From positions 1-12,993 of the forward strand of contig JAHDHM010000060.1 in the NCBI GenBank assembly GCA_020631315.1: 12,993 nt of DNA. The letters run 5' to 3'. Made by a program: the position numbers and the translations under genes. The DNA is from Acidimicrobiales bacterium (lineage in GTDB: Bacteria; Actinomycetota; Acidimicrobiia; Acidimicrobiales; Poriferisodaliceae). The notes under the pieces are model-generated. The model was not told the DNA's origin. It was given only the letters and a program-made list of their open reading frames with translations, and made no database searches. Of the stretch, positions 6,193 through 12,878 are shown one piece after another; the first letter of the stretch is position 1, and every line of letters starts with the position of its first letter.

Positions 6193-7526
6193 TGACCCTC
6201 ACGTCCGCCCCGATCGGCCTCGAGCCGAAGCTGGCCGCCATCGGCGGTCGTCTTCGCGCGCTCGACGGTGCGAAGCGTCGGGGCAGCGTCGTGCGTGTCC
6301 GAGGCAGCGAGGTCGAGATCCGAGGTCTGACCTCTGCGGTGTCGGACATGGTCGAGATCCATGGCGCCGCCGGCGTCGTGCCGGGTCAGGTCATCGGTGT
6401 GACGCCGTCGTCCGTCGTCGTCGCGCTGTTCGGCTCGGTCGACGGCATCCGTCGCGGCGATCCGGTCGCACCGCGACCCGACGCTCGCCCGCGCATGGGT
6501 GCCGACCTGATCGGCCGCGTGGTGGACGGTCTCGGCCGCCCGATCGACGGCGGCCCCGACCTGGCCGGTGTGCCGACGATGGTCGACGGCACCACGCCGA
6601 GCCCGCTCGAGCGTGCCCGTGTCCAGGAACCACTGGCCACCGGAGTGCGGGTGCTCGACCTGATGGTGCCCGCCGCCAAGGGGCAGCGTCTCGGCATCTT
6701 CGGTGGCTCCGGCGTCGGCAAGTCCACGCTGCTCGGCATGATGGCGCGCGGCACCGAAGCCCAGATCAACGTGATCGCCCTCATCGGTGAGCGTGGCCGA
6801 GAGGTCCGCGAGCTCATCGAGGACGATCTCGGCCCCGAAGGTCTCGCCAAGTCGATCGTCGTCGTGGCCACGTCGGACCAGCCGGCGATCATGCGCCGAC
6901 GCGCTGCCGACCTGGCCGTGGCGTACTCCGAGTTCTTCTCCGATCGCGGTGCCGACGTCCTCCTGTTGTTCGATTCGTTGACCCGTCTCGCGATGGCGCA
7001 GCGAGAGCTCGGTCTCGCTGCCGGCGAACCGCCGACCGCTCGTGGCTACACGCCGTCGGTGTTCTCACTGCTTCCTGCGTTGCTCGAGCGGACCGGCCCA
7101 CGTGCTGCCGGTTCGATCACCGGGTTCTTCACGGTGCTCGTCGACGGCGATGACATGAACGACCCGATCGCCGACGCTGCCCGATCGATTCTCGATGGCC
7201 ACGTGGTGCTCGACCGCCGCCTGGCACACCGCAACCAGTACCCCGCCGTCGATCCACTCGCATCGCTCAGCCGTCTGGCGAGCGTCGTGTCCTCCCCCGA
7301 GGACGCCGAAGCCGCGGGCCTCATGCGTTCGGCGCTCGCCGCAGTCGAAGAGGTCAGGGACCTCGTCGAGGTCGGCGCCTACTCCCCCGGTTCGAACCCT
7401 CGAGCCGACGCCGGCCTGGCCGTGGAACACGACATCTGGAACCTGCTCGCGCAGCGTCCGGACGAGACCACCACCGCCGATGACGCGCGGGCCGCAGCTC
7501 GTGCCCTGGTCGGGGGTGTCGCATGA
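6192..7526 (+). CDS. fliI: Flagellar type III export ATPase FliI
   Basis: FliI is the F1-beta-like hexameric ATPase at the base of the flagellar export apparatus; it unfolds and delivers rod, hook and filament substrates. The 444-residue product has an N-terminal beta-barrel domain (about 25-95), Walker A GGSGVGKST (171-179), the GERGREVRE motif (199-207), Walker B LLLFDSLTR (257-265), ARGYTPSVFSLLPALLER (283-300), and the conserved GHVVLDRRLA...YPAVD (336-354). All catalytic motifs are intact and the length is typical. FliI is chosen over F1-beta or Rho from these motifs and the context. It begins one base inside the fliE stop with no clear Shine-Dalgarno, and ends in an ATGA overlap with fliJ. 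Its usual regulator fliH is not in the window. Confidence 0.96.
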   Translation: MTLTSAPIGLEPKLAAIGGRLRALDGAKRRGSVVRVRGSEVEIRGLTSAVSDMVEIHGAAGVVPGQVIGVTPSSVVVALFGSVDGIRRGDPVAPRPDARPRMGADLIGRVVDGLGRPIDGGPDLAGVPTMVDGTTPSPLERARVQEPLATGVRVLDLMVPAAKGQRLGIFGGSGVGKSTLLGMMARGTEAQINVIALIGERGREVRELIEDDLGPEGLAKSIVVVATSDQPAIMRRRAADLAVAYSEFFSDRGADVLLLFDSLTRLAMAQRELGLAAGEPPTARGYTPSVFSLLPALLERTGPRAAGSITGFFTVLVDGDDMNDPIADAARSILDGHVVLDRRLAHRNQYPAVDPLASLSRLASVVSSPEDAEAAGLMRSALAAVEEVRDLVEVGAYSPGSNPRADAGLAVEHDIWNLLAQRPDETTTADDARAAARALVGGVA

Positions 7527-7957
7527 CGAGTCGGATGAACGTCGTCGTACGGCTGCGCCAGCTGCGCGAACGAGAAGCCCAGAAGTCGCTCGCCGACATC
7601 CGAGTGCGTGTCGAGGCGGCCCGTGAGCATCTCGATTCGCTGCGCCAGCCGATGTACGACGGGGGCACGCTCGGCGTGGAACACCTGATCGCGCTGCGTG
7701 CCCAGGGTGTCGTCCGGGCCTAAGAGCTCGAGGCCGCCCGTGCCGAGCTCGAAGAGTCGACGAACCAGGTCAACGAAGCAGTGATGGCTTTCCGCGCTGC
7801 CACGAGTCGCCGACGCGCCGCGGAGTTGGCAGAAGAACAACGGCGCACCGCTCGTGCTGCAGTCGCCGCCCGCGCTGCCCAGCTCTCGCTCGACGAGATC
7901 GTCATGGCGCGGCGCGCCTGGCTCGACGCGAGGGCAGAGGAGGACGACGATGTCTGA
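7523..7957 (+). pseudogene. fliJ: fliJ-like flagellar export protein gene interrupted by an in-frame TAA
   Basis: FliJ is a coiled-coil protein that sits in the FliI ring and couples ATPase activity to the export gate. The frame opens at ATG 7523 (ATGA overlap with fliI) and gives 66 residues, including RLRQLREREAQKSLADIR, then meets TAA at 7721-7723. With that one codon ignored, the same frame runs on to TGA 7955-7957 with heptad-like, Ala/Glu/Arg-rich sequence (ELEAARAELEES, RRRAAELAEEQRRTARAA, MARRAWLDARAEED). The full frame has 144 codons, close to the usual FliJ length of about 147. No frameshift is needed. The downstream part has no start with a Shine-Dalgarno; GTG 7781 and ATG 7784 are the only near candidates. 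Alternatives are a sequencing error, a recent nonsense mutation, or a split product. Sequence identity of FliJ is always low, so the name rests on position and coiled-coil character. Confidence 0.8.
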
Positions 7958-8585
7958 TCTCAGCGTGACGTCGGGCACGGCGTTGTCCGGCCGGCTCGCC
8001 GGTCTCACTGGTGGCTTCGGCGGCATGCGGTCCTTCGCTGACGTGTTGGCCTCTGCCCGCCCGGTCGGTCCGAAGCTCGACCTGCCGTCGGATCCGATTC
8101 CGTCGGCGGTCGTCTCTCAGACCCCGTACACCGTGCCCACCGCCGGGATCGCGACCGTGCCGGCCAGCATCTCGAACGCGTCGCTGCCGGACCGAGCGCA
8201 GCAGTGGTTGGGGCCGATCGCAGATGCAGCGCAACGCCATGGCGTCGACGCCCATCTGCTCACCGCACTGGTGTGGACCGAGTCCGCGTTCCGGCCCGAC
8301 GCCGTGTCACCCGCGGGTGCGCTCGGCCTCGGCCAGCTGATGCCGGGGACCGCCGGGGACCTCGGCGTCGATCCGCACGACCCGATCCAGAACCTCGACG
8401 GCGCCGCCCGCTACCTGCGCGAGCAGCTCGACCGCTTCGGCTCCGACGAGCTCGCCCTCGCTGCCTACAACGCCGGCCCCGGCCGCGTACTGCAGGCCGG
8501 TGGCATCCCGAACATCACCGAAACCCAGTCGTACGTCCGGATCGTGACGGCCCGCCGCGACCAGCTCCGAGGAGATGCATCGTGA
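7950..8585 (+). CDS. Lytic transglycosylase (SLT domain), flagellar operon-associated
   Basis: A 211-residue peptidoglycan hydrolase that would cleave glycan strands, here probably to let the rod cross the wall. The SLT (Slt70-like) fold covers about 84-205: ADAAQRHGVDAHLLTALVWTE (91-111) with presumed catalytic E111, AVSPAGALGLGQLMPGTA (118-135), and AAYNAGPGRV (171-180). No signal peptide or transmembrane segment is seen at the N-terminus, which is a Ser/Gly/Pro-rich linker with FADVL at 29-33, an FxxxL motif like that of flagellar export substrates. ATG 7950 has GGAGG at 7939-7943 (6-nt spacing); the frame extends upstream, but only as shadow sequence within fliJ. It overlaps the fliJ end by 8 nt and overlaps the fliK GTG by 4 nt. 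Confidence 0.93.
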   Translation: MSDLSVTSGTALSGRLAGLTGGFGGMRSFADVLASARPVGPKLDLPSDPIPSAVVSQTPYTVPTAGIATVPASISNASLPDRAQQWLGPIADAAQRHGVDAHLLTALVWTESAFRPDAVSPAGALGLGQLMPGTAGDLGVDPHDPIQNLDGAARYLREQLDRFGSDELALAAYNAGPGRVLQAGGIPNITETQSYVRIVTARRDQLRGDAS

Positions 8586-9913
8586 GTGTTCCCATCCTGA
8601 CCGCCGCCCCCGACATCGGCCAGAGCGTCGTGCGCCCCGGTACCGAACCCGAGGCACAGGGCGAGTTCTCGCGGATGCTGAACGACGAACTCCACGTCGA
8701 TGACACAGCAACCATCGACGACGCAGCATCCATCGACGACGCAGGGATCGACGATGTCGCCACCCAGGTCGAGGACGCCGTCGAACTGTTCGACCCGACC
8801 ACCGCCCTGATCGAGGAGGTGTCGGCCCAGGTCGAGCCCGAGGCGGTGGTGCTCGATCCGACGGTCGTCGCACTGACGCTGCCGTCGGGTGCGTCGGCCG
8901 CTGACGTCGTCGATGTTCCGCTCGCCGAGCTGAACGGAACGCGGCGTGAGGCCGACCAGGTCACCGGAGCAGCGGAACTCGATGCTGCGACCGACGATCC
9001 GCTGATCACGTCGACGGTCGGACTGCTCGCCGAGAGTCGGGCAGTCGCGCCGGCCGGTGTCGAGGTCACGGTCGATACCCAGGTGGCGACGGACGACGTG
9101 TCGGTCGCAGCAGACGTCGCAATGGCAACGGGTGTCAGCGCGACGGAGATCGGCGCCACCCCGGTCGAAGGTGACACGCAGATCGACGCCGAGCTCGCCG
9201 GACTCGACGCCCCGGGCGCAGCCGTCGACTCTGATCCGTCGGCTGCTGCCGACCTGATCGGATCCGACGCAGTGGCGGGAACCGATGTCGCCACACCCGC
9301 ACAAGCCGCGTCGTCCGAGACCGACGGCGCAGCGACGTTGGGCGCGACCGATGGTGCCGCGGACGATGGTGCCGTCGCCGACGCCGACGCAGCGACGTCG
9401 ATGCAGCAGACGACGGCAGCAGAGAACTCCGGCCGGGCATCGGCCGACGTGAGCACGACCGCCACCACGGCCACCACTGCCGAGGGCGCCTCGCCGCTCG
9501 CCGCGACCGGTGCGTTGTCGACCGCGAGCGGTCCCACTGCCCCGCCCGTGGGTGTGGCGGGATCGCCGACCGGGCCTGACGCCATGGTCGAGACGACCCT
9601 GTCGCGCATCGCCGAGACGATCGAGGCCATGTCGGCGCAGCCGCCCCCACGGTCGATCTCGCTCGACCTGAGCGAACTCCACGGCATCCGAGTGCGCATC
9701 TCGATCGATGCCGGAGAGATCTCCGTCGACGTGTCGGACGCCGGTGCCGGTTCCTCGGGCTCCGATCACTGGCAGCGCCAGCTGCAGGACTCGTTGCACG
9801 AACGCCGCCGTGGCGGTCGCCGCTTCGGCGACGACGCATCTGCCCCGACGGCAGCCACTGCAACAGCTTCCACATCCACCACCGAGCGGACCGACCGCGG
9901 TCTGCGCCTCTGA
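8582..9913 (+). CDS. fliK: Flagellar hook-length control protein FliK
   Basis: FliK is the secreted molecular ruler that sets hook length and switches export specificity from hook to filament proteins. The 443-residue product has a short N-terminus with FSRML (29-33), an acidic, Ala/Asp/Thr/Val-rich, probably disordered middle (about 36-335), and a C-terminal domain (about 336-410) with SLDLSELHGIRVRISIDAGE (360-379) and DHWQRQLQDSLHERR, matching the FliK switch-domain pattern of two beta strands and a closing helix. The GTG start overlaps the previous stop (GTGA) and has AGGAG at 8570-8574, 7 nt upstream. There is no lysine, no cysteine, and no Phe/Tyr/Trp from 71 to 396. Naming rests on the C-terminal pattern and on position before flgD. 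Confidence 0.85.
   Translation: MSVPILTAAPDIGQSVVRPGTEPEAQGEFSRMLNDELHVDDTATIDDAASIDDAGIDDVATQVEDAVELFDPTTALIEEVSAQVEPEAVVLDPTVVALTLPSGASAADVVDVPLAELNGTRREADQVTGAAELDAATDDPLITSTVGLLAESRAVAPAGVEVTVDTQVATDDVSVAADVAMATGVSATEIGATPVEGDTQIDAELAGLDAPGAAVDSDPSAAADLIGSDAVAGTDVATPAQAASSETDGAATLGATDGAADDGAVADADAATSMQQTTAAENSGRASADVSTTATTATTAEGASPLAATGALSTASGPTAPPVGVAGSPTGPDAMVETTLSRIAETIEAMSAQPPPRSISLDLSELHGIRVRISIDAGEISVDVSDAGAGSSGSDHWQRQLQDSLHERRRGGRRFGDDASAPTAATATASTSTTERTDRGLRL
8713..8758 (+). repeat. Short degenerate coding repeat in fliK (IDDA units)
   Basis: CATCGACGACGCAG starts at 8713 and again at 8731 (18-nt step), followed by a third, diverged ATCGACGAT at 8747 (15-nt step). It encodes TIDDAASIDDAGIDDVA, an acidic tandem unit at the start of the ruler region. 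It probably arose by slippage and could change length between strains. Confidence 0.6.
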
Positions 9914-9925
9914 GCAGGAGTCGAG

Positions 9926-10351
9926 ATGATCAGTTCAGTCACCCCGTCGCTCGTGAACACCGGGTCCGACACCGGACTTGCGGACATGGGCTCGGACCTG
10001 TTCCTCGAGTTGCTCGTCGCGCAGCTCCAGAACCAGAACCCGATGGAACCGATGGACGGCAATGCGCTGCTCCAGCAGACGAGCCAGCTCGCCAACGTCG
10101 AGGCGCTGCAGGAGCTGACCGAGATGCAGACCCACATCGCAGGACTCGGCCAGTTCGACACCGCTGCCCAGATGATCGGTCACACGGTGACGGCGACGGA
10201 CCCCGTGTTCGGTGCCATCACCGGTGAGGTGACCGGTGTCCGTGCCACCGCGGCCGGCCCGGTCGTCCAGATCAACGGCCGTGAGGTGAGCGTCGACCAG
10301 ATCATCGCCATCGTCCAGACCGTCGAGGAGGCCGAGGGGGTCGAGACCTGA
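9926..10351 (+). CDS. flgD: Flagellar hook assembly (hook cap) protein FlgD
   Basis: FlgD caps the growing hook and promotes FlgE polymerisation, then is displaced. The 141-residue product has the diagnostic N-terminal segment FLELLVAQLQNQNPMEPMD (26-44), then LLQQTSQLANVEALQEL (48-64) and the AQMIGHTVTA motif (81-90). It stops after a short beta-rich segment and lacks the C-terminal Ig-like domain of enterobacterial FlgD (about 230 residues), resembling the short Bacillus form. FLELL (26-30) also fits the FxxxL export motif. AGGAG at 9916-9920 lies 5 nt before ATG 9926, and the gap to fliK is 12 nt. It is the last gene of the tightly packed block. Confidence 0.93.
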   Translation: MISSVTPSLVNTGSDTGLADMGSDLFLELLVAQLQNQNPMEPMDGNALLQQTSQLANVEALQELTEMQTHIAGLGQFDTAAQMIGHTVTATDPVFGAITGEVTGVRATAAGPVVQINGREVSVDQIIAIVQTVEEAEGVET

Positions 10352-10372
10352 TCTCGCACCGCCTGACCGCCG

Positions 10373-10440
10373 CGGCGTCTCTCGCCCTCATCCCCCTTCG
10401 CCCCTACTCCCCCCTCACCCAGAACTCGCTCCCACTCTCA
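10373..10440 (+). promoter_or_regulatory. C-rich, G-poor leader between flgD and flgE, possible Rho-utilisation-like region
   Basis: In the 60 nt from 10381 to 10440 there are 36 C, 12 T, 8 A and only 4 G, in sharp contrast to the balanced G and C of the surrounding genes. Such C-rich, unstructured RNA is the hallmark of Rho-utilisation sites. It could tune transcription into flgE, or keep the flgE ribosome site unstructured. No hairpin terminator is seen. The function is inferred from composition alone. Confidence 0.35.
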
Positions 10441-10453
10441 GGAGGAAGCTCCC

Positions 10454-11680
10454 ATGATGCGTTCCATGTTCTCCGGCGTCTCAGGACTCCGCAGCCACCA
10501 GACGATGATGGACGTCGTCGGTAACAACATCGCCAACGTGAACACCGCCGGTTTCAAGGCCAGCCAGGTCACGTTCTCCGAGTCGCTGTCGCAGATCCTG
10601 CGCGGCGCGAGTGGTGCCAGCGGTGACCGCGCCGGTACGAACGCCGCCCAGATCGGTCTCGGCGTGAAGGTCGGCCAGATCGACTCGGTGTTCACCCAGG
10701 GCGCCAGCCAGGTGACGGGCCGCAACACCGACCTGGCCGTCCAGGGCGAGGGCTTCTTCGTGGTCGAGGCCGCGGGCGAGCGTTCCTACACCCGACTCGG
10801 TTCGTTCCTGTTCGACTCCGCCGGCACCTTGACGACGGCGTCCGGTGCTGCGGTCCAGGGCTGGGTGGCCGCTGCCGACGGTTCGGTCGACGCGAACGCC
10901 GCCATCGAGGACATCCAGATCCCGCTCGGTCTCGTCATCGATCCGATCAGGACGACGCAGGTCGCCATCGGTGGCAGCCTCTCGTCCGATGCCGCCGTCG
11001 GCCAGATCTCGCGGACCTCCATCGAGATCTTCGACTCGCTCGGCAGCTCGCACGAGGCGACGTTCATCTTCACGAAGTCGAACGTCAACGAGTGGACGGC
11101 GACCGTCGAGGTCGGCGGCGTCGCCGGTGGCGTGACGCCTGCGACCCTCACCTTCGACACGGCCGGCCAGCTCACCAGCGGGACGACGCTGTCGGTCACC
11201 GGCTTCACGCCTCCCGGTGCCGACCCCATCGCGTTCGACGTCGACCTCGCGAGCTCGCTGCCGGTCGTGCAGTTCGGTGGTGAGTCCACCATGGAGGCCA
11301 AGGCGAAGGACGGCCAGGCGATCGGCTACCTGATCGGCTACTCCGTCAGCGACGACGGTCTCATCGAGGGTCAGTTCTCGAACGGCCAGAACAAGGCGCT
11401 CGGCCAGGTCGCCACCGCCACGTTCGCCAACCCTGGCGGTCTCGTCCGGGAGTCCGACTCGACCTTCCGCAGCTCGGTCAACTCCGGTGAGCCGCTGGTC
11501 GGCATCGCCGGCACCGGCAACCGCGGTCTGTTGTCGAGCGGCACCCTCGAGATGTCGAACGTCGACCTCGCTCGTGAGTTCACCAACCTGATCGTCGCCC
11601 AGCGTGGCTTCCAGGCCAACTCCCGTGTGATCACCACCACGGACGAACTGCTGTCCGACCTCGTCAACATCAAGCGTTGA
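10454..11680 (+). CDS. flgE: Flagellar hook protein FlgE
   Basis: A 408-residue subunit of the curved hook, the universal joint between rod and filament. The N-terminal D0 helix and rod/hook signature are seen in FSGVSGLRSHQTMMD (6-20) and VVGNNIANVNTAGFKAS (21-37). The middle has LAVQGEGFFVVE, and the variable D2 region covers roughly 150-285 (TTQVAIGGSLSSDA, ISRTSIEIFDSLGSSHEAT). The C-terminal D0 helix is LEMSNVDLAREFTNLIVAQR followed by GFQANSRVITTTDELLSDLVNIKR. FSESL (41-45) fits the FxxxL export motif. ATG 10454 has an excellent AGGAGG at 10440-10445 (8 nt); ATG 10457 is a less well-spaced alternative. The strong ribosome site fits the high copy number of hook subunits. The 102-nt leader separates it from flgD. 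Confidence 0.95.
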   Translation: MMRSMFSGVSGLRSHQTMMDVVGNNIANVNTAGFKASQVTFSESLSQILRGASGASGDRAGTNAAQIGLGVKVGQIDSVFTQGASQVTGRNTDLAVQGEGFFVVEAAGERSYTRLGSFLFDSAGTLTTASGAAVQGWVAAADGSVDANAAIEDIQIPLGLVIDPIRTTQVAIGGSLSSDAAVGQISRTSIEIFDSLGSSHEATFIFTKSNVNEWTATVEVGGVAGGVTPATLTFDTAGQLTSGTTLSVTGFTPPGADPIAFDVDLASSLPVVQFGGESTMEAKAKDGQAIGYLIGYSVSDDGLIEGQFSNGQNKALGQVATATFANPGGLVRESDSTFRSSVNSGEPLVGIAGTGNRGLLSSGTLEMSNVDLAREFTNLIVAQRGFQANSRVITTTDELLSDLVNIKR

Positions 11681-11744
11681 TCGGTCGAGTCGTGGTGTTG
11701 CTTCGTCGACTGGGCGCTGAAGTGGCGTCGGGCTGTCGGATTTT

Positions 11745-11766
11745 GTGTTCGGTACAAACACTTAAT
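11745..11766 (+). promoter_or_regulatory. AT-rich element with inverted repeat upstream of flbD-motA, candidate promoter/operator
   Basis: In the 151-nt gap after flgE, GTGTT (11745-11749) and AACAC (11757-11761) form an inverted repeat around CGGTACA. The stretch 11739-11766 is strikingly AT-rich for this genome and ends in CTTAAT. It contains TGTGTTCGGTACAAA, which resembles the element at 5036-5048 upstream of flgB. A TGAAGTGG (11718-11725) and GTCGGATT (11735-11742) lie just upstream, with weak sigma-28 resemblance. A promoter for the flbD-motA-motB unit is plausible, but the exact boxes are not settled. The rest of the gap shows no gene. Confidence 0.4.
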
Positions 11767-11820
11767 GGCCCGGCGGCCCCGCCGACCGTCTCGTTGAAGC
11801 AACCGGCGACACGGTTCCCT

Positions 11821-11826
11821 GGAGGT
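11821..11826 (+). promoter_or_regulatory. Strong Shine-Dalgarno for flbD
   Basis: GGAGGT, a full match to the anti-Shine-Dalgarno core, lies 5 nt before ATG 11832. It fixes that start codon over an overlapping frame that begins at 11825. Confidence 0.8.
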
Positions 11827-11831
11827 GCCCA

Positions 11832-12074
11832 ATGATTCTCGTCCATCGTCTCAAGGGCGACCCGGTGTTCCTGAACGCCGACCTGATCGAGTTCGTCGAG
11901 GCACGTCCCGACACCGTGATCACGTTGGCCGACGGACGCAAGATGGTCGTCGCGGAGACGCCGGAGGAGATCATCGAGCGGTCGCGGTTGTTCCGCGCCT
12001 CCGTGATCGTGGCCACCGATCAACTCCGCGCCCAAGGTGAGGTCTCGCACCTCACCGTCGTCGAGAACGAGTAA
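11832..12074 (+). CDS. flbD: Small flagellar protein of the FlbD/SwrD family
   Basis: An 80-residue cytoplasmic protein of the FlbD family found between flgE and the stator or fliL genes in many Gram-positive bacteria. The homologue in Bacillus subtilis, SwrD, is needed for full flagellar power. This family is distinct from the Caulobacter regulator also called FlbD. Family features are the start MILVHRLKGDPVFLNADLIE (1-20), the central PDTVITLADGRKMVV (26-40) and ETPEEIIER (42-50). About 20-25 residues at the C-terminus (VATDQLRAQGEVSHLTVVENE) extend beyond the compact core. The coding sequence ends in TAA, only 3 nt before motA, so coupled expression with the stator is likely. Confidence 0.88.
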   Translation: MILVHRLKGDPVFLNADLIEFVEARPDTVITLADGRKMVVAETPEEIIERSRLFRASVIVATDQLRAQGEVSHLTVVENE

Positions 12075-12077
12075 CGC

Positions 12078-12863
12078 ATGGATCCACTGACGTTCATCGG
12101 ACTCGGCCTGGTCTTCGTGGCCATCATCGTCTCGACGGTGATGGACGGGAACAGCTTCGCGCCGCTCATCGGCCCGTCGTCGTTCGTGCTGGTGCTCTTC
12201 GGCACCATCGGCGCGGCGTTGTCCGGCTACCGCATGGACATGATGAAGCGCCTGCCGAAGGGCGTCATCATCGCCCTCACCGCGAAGCCGCAGGACCCGG
12301 ACGAACTGGTCACCAGCCTCATGCAATACGCCGAGGCGGCCCGCAAGGACGGCATCCTCGCGCTCGAATCCGGCCTCGACGAGCTCGACGACAAGTTCCT
12401 GGCCGCCGGCCTGCAGAGTGTCGTCGACGGTCTCGAGAGCGAAGAGGTCCGCGAGGTGATGGAGGCCGAGATCATCGCGATGGAGGCTCGTCACGAGTCG
12501 CTCATCGGCCTGTTCAAGAAGCTCGTCGAGTACGCACCGACGCTCGGCATGATCGGCACCGTCATCGGTCTGATCAACATCCTGGGCAACCTGTCCGACC
12601 CGTCTGCACTGGGTACCGGTATGGCGCTCGCCCTGTTGACGACGCTGTACGGCGTGTTCTTCGCGAACATCATCTTCAGCCCGATCGCCGGCAAGCTCAC
12701 GGTGCTCAACGAGCTCGAGGTCATGACCCGCGAGCTGACCGTCGAAGGCATCATCGCCATTCGAGAGGGCGCCAGCCCTCGCCACATCGTCGAGCGTCTC
12801 GAGGCCTACCTCGAGCCCGAGCTGCGGGTCGGTTCCAAGGCCCGCCTCGACCGCGCGGCCTGA
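12078..12863 (+). CDS. motA: Flagellar motor stator protein MotA
   Basis: MotA forms the five-subunit ring around MotB that conducts ions and turns the rotor through FliG. The 261-residue product has four membrane segments (about 4-21, 33-50, 153-171 and 180-204) with the large cytoplasmic loop between the second and third. Functional residues are visible: R89 and E97 in AARKDGILALE (equivalent to R90 and E98 of E. coli, which contact FliG), P154 in YAPTLGMIGTVIGL, and P202 in NIIFSPIAGKL (equivalent to P173 and P222). The C-terminus has the usual EGIIAIREGASPRHIVERL. ATG 12078 follows flbD by 3 nt with no strong Shine-Dalgarno. Whether protons or sodium ions are used cannot be decided. Confidence 0.96.
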   Translation: MDPLTFIGLGLVFVAIIVSTVMDGNSFAPLIGPSSFVLVLFGTIGAALSGYRMDMMKRLPKGVIIALTAKPQDPDELVTSLMQYAEAARKDGILALESGLDELDDKFLAAGLQSVVDGLESEEVREVMEAEIIAMEARHESLIGLFKKLVEYAPTLGMIGTVIGLINILGNLSDPSALGTGMALALLTTLYGVFFANIIFSPIAGKLTVLNELEVMTRELTVEGIIAIREGASPRHIVERLEAYLEPELRVGSKARLDRAA

Positions 12864-12878
12864 TCGAGCGGATCTGAC

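Noticed and set aside
7854..7949. Upstream extension of the lytic transglycosylase to 7854
   Set aside because: It lies within the fliJ frame and is Arg/Ser-rich shadow sequence. ATG 7950 has a strong GGAGG at ideal spacing.
8465..9799. Two long minus-strand frames opposite fliK (8465-9799 and 8515-9699)
   Set aside because: Both mirror the low-complexity fliK codons. The Ser/Ala/Thr-rich and Arg/Gly-rich translations show no domain or start signal.
10481..11761. 426-codon minus-strand open frame opposite flgE
   Set aside because: flgE is intact with conserved ends. The opposite frame is Arg, Asp and Gly-rich shadow sequence with no ribosome site.
11771..11784. Small GC hairpin CGGCG-GCCC-CGCCG before flbD as a terminator
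   Set aside because: The stem is only 5 bp with no T-tract, is easily expected by chance in this composition, and lies downstream of the likely promoter element.
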